DNA from: an uncultured Bacteroidales bacterium
GTDB lineage: Bacteria; Bacteroidota; Bacteroidia; Bacteroidales; UBA932
DNA: 10,547 nucleotides
Assembly: GCA_946408295.1 (NCBI GenBank)
Contig: CAMJRT010000028.1
Coordinates: forward strand, 1-10,547
Reading direction: 5' to 3'
Numbering within the stretch: position 1 is the first letter of the stretch; each line of letters starts with the position of its first letter. Both the position numbers and the translations under genes were made by a program. Below are positions 6,781 to 10,547 of this stretch, in pieces. The notes under the pieces were generated by a model. It did not search any database. It saw nothing but the letters and a program-made list of their open reading frames with translations, and was not told the DNA's origin.

Positions 6781-8279
6781 TGATCCGCAGAACCATAATA
6801 ACATTCATTCTGTCATCCTTCTTTATGATGGCGGGCGCGCAAGATGTTGTGCGCTTTTCTCCCGACACGACAAGCGTTTATAAAAACCCCCTTTGCGGTT
6901 GGGTGATGTACCTGGGGCGCAATTGGGACGATGATTTCTGGACCAGCCAGAACTATGATGCAATGCCCACGTCCGAAGGAACTGCAGTAAAAGTTTCCGA
7001 TTATTCCGGAACCGCCTATATCCGTACCAGCTGGGCATCATTCGAGCCGGAAGAAGGCCATTACTTATGGCGGGATCCGTCAAGCCGCATGTACCGGCTT
7101 ATCAAGAGCATCAGCGACCGTGGGATGCGACTGGCCTTCCGCATCGTTATCGACGGGAGAGACCAGGGACAGAACACGCCTCTCTATGTGATGGATGCAG
7201 GTGCGGAGTTTTTCACTTCCGAGAATGGCAGGCACAAGACTCCCTACTCGGACGATCCGGTGTTCCAGGAAAAATATGCCCGGTTCCTGACGGCTCTTGC
7301 CGAAGATTTCAACGACTCCGACAAGGTAGAATTTATCGATGCTTTCGGTCTCGGGAAATGGGGAGAATCCCATGCCACCGCCTACAAAGATCCCACTGCC
7401 AAAGTGAAAGTTTTCGATTGGATTACGGCACTTTACGCCAAAACCTTCAGCCGGGTTCCCTTATTCATTCACTATCACAGACAAGTAGGAGACCCCAACA
7501 AGACCAGTTGGGGGGATGTCGCTCCCGAAACCGAAATGATGCTGGATATGGCTATCTCCCGAGGATACAGCCTGCGCCACGATGCTTTCGGAATGTATGG
7601 TTACTACAAGGAATGGGAGACGGCCTATGCAGAAAGATGGCGTTATCAACTGCCCATCATTATGGAAGGAGGCTGGATTACGGCGGCCCATCACAGTTAT
7701 TGGAAAGACCCTTCCGGGCATTATCGCCAGGGACATTCAGAAGATGTCCGCCTCGGCGAATTCACCCACGCACGCGCAACGCACGTCAATATGATGGATT
7801 TCCGGATTAACGACGAAGTCCGTTCCTGGTTCGGCACCTCTTTCAACCTGGTCAAACGATTTGTGGCCGAAGGGGGTTACCGGCTTTATCCCGACCTTGT
7901 GTCTGTCCCGTCCAAGGCCCGTTGCGGAGAAAACGTAAGCGTGAGTTCACGCTGGAACAATATCGGGTGGGGATATTGTCCGACCAATATTCTCCAGTGG
8001 AATCAGAAATATAAACTCGCCGTGGCTTTGCTCGATAAGAGCGGCAATCCCGTATGCACGGCCATCGATACCGACAGCGACCTTTCAAAGTGGATAAAAG
8101 GAACTCCGGAAAATTGTTTGACAAAAGTGTCGCTGGAAGGGTTGCATCCCGGAAAATATACCTGGGCCCTCGGCCTGGTCGATGTCACGAAAAACAATCA
8201 TCCTGCTTTGGAAATTGCCGCAGATGCAAATCTCAAGAAAAACGGCTGGTTGACAATCAAAGATATAACCATTCAATAA
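6777..8279 (+). CDS. DUF4832-like putative glycosidase, secreted (second of tandem pair)
   Basis: This is a close paralogue of the preceding gene: well over half of residues are identical by eye along the whole length, with only small gaps. Its 500 residues begin at ATG 6777 in an ATGA overlap with the upstream stop, indicating translational coupling; an adjacent ATG at 6780 would remove just one Met. Unlike its neighbour it has an ordinary signal peptide (FILSSFFMMAGAQ, cut near residue 21-22) and no lipobox Cys, so a soluble periplasmic or secreted protein is expected. Landmarks match the paralogue: NPLCGW (37-42), the identical block at 114-135, GKWGESH with Glu197, LRHDAFG, MEGGW with Glu297, GGYRLYPD, and the C-terminal beta region with NIGWGYCPTN. 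The candidate catalytic glutamates are 100 residues apart, against 101 in the paralogue. Neither copy shows a frameshift or decay. Reaction and substrate are unknown; a role in degrading the glycan imported by the SusC downstream is inferred from context. Confidence 0.75.
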   Translation: MMIRRTIITFILSSFFMMAGAQDVVRFSPDTTSVYKNPLCGWVMYLGRNWDDDFWTSQNYDAMPTSEGTAVKVSDYSGTAYIRTSWASFEPEEGHYLWRDPSSRMYRLIKSISDRGMRLAFRIVIDGRDQGQNTPLYVMDAGAEFFTSENGRHKTPYSDDPVFQEKYARFLTALAEDFNDSDKVEFIDAFGLGKWGESHATAYKDPTAKVKVFDWITALYAKTFSRVPLFIHYHRQVGDPNKTSWGDVAPETEMMLDMAISRGYSLRHDAFGMYGYYKEWETAYAERWRYQLPIIMEGGWITAAHHSYWKDPSGHYRQGHSEDVRLGEFTHARATHVNMMDFRINDEVRSWFGTSFNLVKRFVAEGGYRLYPDLVSVPSKARCGENVSVSSRWNNIGWGYCPTNILQWNQKYKLAVALLDKSGNPVCTAIDTDSDLSKWIKGTPENCLTKVSLEGLHPGKYTWALGLVDVTKNNHPALEIAADANLKKNGWLTIKDITIQ

Positions 8280-8291
8280 AATTACAAACTT

Positions 8292-10547
8292 ATGCAACAC
8301 CAGAATTCATTTTTGGGAACTATCTCACGTATGACCGCAAGTCTGCTTGTGGCCATCACGGTCTGTAGTGCTGCTTTTGCACAACAGACGACCAAGGTGA
8401 CCGGTGTCGTCTCTGATGAGAACGGAGAGCCCTTGACGGGGGCCGGCGTCCTGATCAAAGGAACGACGAACGGAACAACAACGGGGATTGACGGTGATTT
8501 CACCCTTGAAGTTCCCCGGGGAGCCACTCTGACCATCTCCTATTTCGGCTATGTTGACCAGGACGTCGTCCCTGGCACACGTAGCCGTCTGGAAATTGCG
8601 TTGGAGCCGGACAGCAAACTTTTGGACGAAGTCGTCGTGATTGGCTACGGCACCGTCAAACGGAAAGACCTGACAGGCTCCGTGGCCTCAGTCAGGGGTG
8701 AAGACATCGAGGTCAAGAGAACCACGACACTTTCCACGGCCCTTCAAGGCTCACTGTCGGGCGTTCTTGTCACCCGCGACAACTCTGCTCCGGGTGCATC
8801 CGCAGGAAGCATCAGGGTCCGCGGCGTAACGACCATCGGCACCTCCGATCCTTTGATTATCGTCGATGGGGTACAGGTGAGCAGTATGGACTACGTCAAT
8901 CCCGCCGATGTCCAGAGCATCTCCGTGCTGAAAGACGCCGCTGCCGCTTCCATCTATGGTTCGAAAGCCGCCGCCGGCGTTATCCTCATCACGACCAAAC
9001 GCGGAGAAAAATCCAATTTCAGTCTCAACTATACCGGAGAATTCGGTCTTGAAATCCCGACGGCCGAACCGGATATGGTGGGTGTCACCCGCTTTCTGGA
9101 AATGTCCAACGAACTGCTGTACAACGACAATCCGACAGCCGGTTTTTTCCAGCTTTATACGGCCGACCAAGTCAAGAATTGGGTGAAATACAATGCCACC
9201 GATCCGAACCACTATCCCATCACGGACTGGCGTGGACTGATGATGCGCAACTTCGCCCCGAGACAAACCCATCAAGTATCCGTTTCGGGAGGAAACGAAC
9301 TTGTACGCTCCAAGGTTTCCTTTGCTTATGATGAAGTTCGAGGCCTTTATGAGGGTCGTGGTTTCCAGCGCTTTACGCTCCGTGCGAACAATGACATCAC
9401 CATCATCAAGGATAAATTGAATGCCTCGCTCGATCTCAACGTTCGCAGGGGCAAAAACCGCAACACGGTTTACAACCCGTTCAACGATATGCGCAAAACG
9501 CCTGCCGTTTATGCGGCGATGTGGGCAGACGGGCGCATCGCCGAAGGCAAATCCGGGGCAAACCCCTACGGACTTCTGAAGGACGGCGGAAATTCCACTT
9601 CCTGGAGCACCCAGATAGGAGGAAAAGGGACGATAGAATTCAAACCGATTAAAGAACTTAGCATCCAGGGGGTTATTTCGCCATTTTTTAACTTCTCCAA
9701 GTCCAAGCAGTTCAAACAGGCTGTTTATTATACGCTGATGGATGACCCCTCCGCCTTCGGCGGATGGCTGGAAGGCGGAGGTTCGTCCTATTCCACCAAC
9801 AAATTGTCGGAAACCCGCAATGACAGTTACACCATAACATCCCAAGTGCTGATCAACTATCACCAGACTTTTGGAACGGCTCACAACTTCAGCGCCATGG
9901 CGGGCTACGAAAATTATGTTCTCAATAGCGAGAACCTGACGGCTGCCCGTGACCAGTATGAACTTACGCAGTATCCTTACCTGAATGTCGGCCCTGAAGA
10001 TTTCATGGAAAATTCCGGCAGTGCCGAAGAATATACCTCCAACTCTTTCTTCGGCCGTATCATGTACGATTACAAGGAACGTTACCTCGTACAGGCAAAT
10101 ATCCGTCACGACGGCTCTTCACGTTTTGCCCGTAAATACCGCTGGGGAACTTTCCCTTCCGTGTCGGCAGGCTGGGTGATGAGCGAAGAGCCCTTTATGG
10201 CCGGAGCGAAATCCGTCCTTTCTTTCCTGAAACTCCGTGCCAGTTGGGGTATGCTCGGCAATGAACGCATCGGCAGCAATTACTTCCCGTATATGGCACT
10301 GATCAATTTCGGCGACGCTCTCTTCTACAAGGACGGCAACGTGAGTTCCGCAAAGACCGCCTCACAGCGCGCCCTTGCCGTGGAAGACATTACCTGGGAG
10401 ACAACGACATCCACTGACTTGGGTCTGGACGCATCTTTCTTCGACAACCGCCTCTCCCTGGGCTTTGACTATTACTGGAAAAAGACGGACGGCATGTTGC
10501 TTTCCATCGAAATCCCCTGGCAGATGGGCTACACCAACCCCGACACC
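8292..10547 (+). CDS. SusC/RagA-family TonB-dependent outer-membrane transporter, 3' truncated by window
   Basis: This is an outer-membrane beta-barrel for energy-dependent import of oligosaccharides, working with a SusD-type lipoprotein expected just downstream. The frame stays open for 752 codons to the last base; family members are about 1000 residues, so roughly the last quarter is outside. It starts 12 bases after the preceding stop with no room for a separate promoter, hence the same operon. Domains: signal peptide (~1-31, ending SAAFAQ), a carboxypeptidase-regulatory-like beta domain (~36-107, VTGVVSDENGEPLTGAGV), a TonB-box-like LDEVVVIGYG (111-120), the plug (~130-237) with IRVRG, PLIIVDGV and the SusC-typical DAAAASIYGSKAAAGVI, then barrel strands with aromatic ends and loops. 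No STN secretin/TonB domain is present, so control by an anti-sigma/ECF pair is unlikely and HTCS control is favoured. Substrate cannot be read from sequence. Nothing appears broken. Confidence 0.95.
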   Translation, partial: MQHQNSFLGTISRMTASLLVAITVCSAAFAQQTTKVTGVVSDENGEPLTGAGVLIKGTTNGTTTGIDGDFTLEVPRGATLTISYFGYVDQDVVPGTRSRLEIALEPDSKLLDEVVVIGYGTVKRKDLTGSVASVRGEDIEVKRTTTLSTALQGSLSGVLVTRDNSAPGASAGSIRVRGVTTIGTSDPLIIVDGVQVSSMDYVNPADVQSISVLKDAAAASIYGSKAAAGVILITTKRGEKSNFSLNYTGEFGLEIPTAEPDMVGVTRFLEMSNELLYNDNPTAGFFQLYTADQVKNWVKYNATDPNHYPITDWRGLMMRNFAPRQTHQVSVSGGNELVRSKVSFAYDEVRGLYEGRGFQRFTLRANNDITIIKDKLNASLDLNVRRGKNRNTVYNPFNDMRKTPAVYAAMWADGRIAEGKSGANPYGLLKDGGNSTSWSTQIGGKGTIEFKPIKELSIQGVISPFFNFSKSKQFKQAVYYTLMDDPSAFGGWLEGGGSSYSTNKLSETRNDSYTITSQVLINYHQTFGTAHNFSAMAGYENYVLNSENLTAARDQYELTQYPYLNVGPEDFMENSGSAEEYTSNSFFGRIMYDYKERYLVQANIRHDGSSRFARKYRWGTFPSVSAGWVMSEEPFMAGAKSVLSFLKLRASWGMLGNERIGSNYFPYMALINFGDALFYKDGNVSSAKTASQRALAVEDITWETTTSTDLGLDASFFDNRLSLGFDYYWKKTDGMLLSIEIPWQMGYTNPDT

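Noticed and set aside
7067..7810. 247-codon + strand frame inside the second paralogue
   Set aside because: It is a shifted-frame shadow of a conserved protein; the translation is low-complexity, rich in Arg and Ser, with no motif.
8751..10109. 452-codon open frame on the minus strand inside the SusC gene
   Set aside because: It lies antisense to an unmistakable SusC coding sequence, has no recognisable domain, and is the kind of open frame produced by codon bias on the real strand.

Overview
The window is an accessory carbohydrate-utilisation region from a member of the Bacteroidota, probably Bacteroidales. Three things point there: a one-protein hybrid two-component sensor/regulator with a periplasmic double propeller, a SusC/RagA-type TonB-dependent transporter, and sparse Shine-Dalgarno signals with TAnnTTTG-like promoter elements. 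Base composition is moderate. I cannot name a genus from the sequence alone. All five genes are on the + strand and tightly packed. The intergenic gaps are 57, 105 and 12 bases, plus one 4-base overlap, so no stretch over 300 bases lacks a gene. I see no RNA gene, insertion sequence or CRISPR array.

Layout: (1) bases 1-1158 hold the 3' half of a GH36 alpha-galactosidase gene whose start lies outside the window. (2) Bases 1216-5124 encode a complete hybrid two-component system (HTCS) of about 1302 residues: signal peptide, about 14 propeller blades, Y_Y_Y domain, one membrane span, histidine kinase, receiver and AraC-type DNA-binding domain. (3) The 105-base gap 5125-5229 carries a long imperfect inverted repeat and a promoter-like -7 element. 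(4) Bases 5230-6780 and 6777-8279 encode two closely related proteins. They resemble the poorly characterised DUF4832-type putative glycosidases (TIM-barrel-like body plus C-terminal beta domain). The first is a lipoprotein, the second has an ordinary signal peptide, and their genes overlap by ATGA. (5) From 8292 to the window end runs a SusC-like outer-membrane transporter gene, cut off at 752 codons.

Inferred joint role: this looks like the regulatory and front end of a polysaccharide utilisation locus (PUL). The HTCS would sense a released oligosaccharide in the periplasm and switch on the operon starting at 5230. The two DUF4832-like proteins would act on the glycan at the surface and/or in the periplasm, and the SusC protein (with a SusD partner expected downstream) would import the products. 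The GH36 upstream suggests that alpha-galactosyl residues may be part of the target, but it could belong to a separate transcript. The most novel element is the tandem pair of uncharacterised putative enzymes placed between regulator and SusC, with two conserved glutamates in motifs suited to catalysis.
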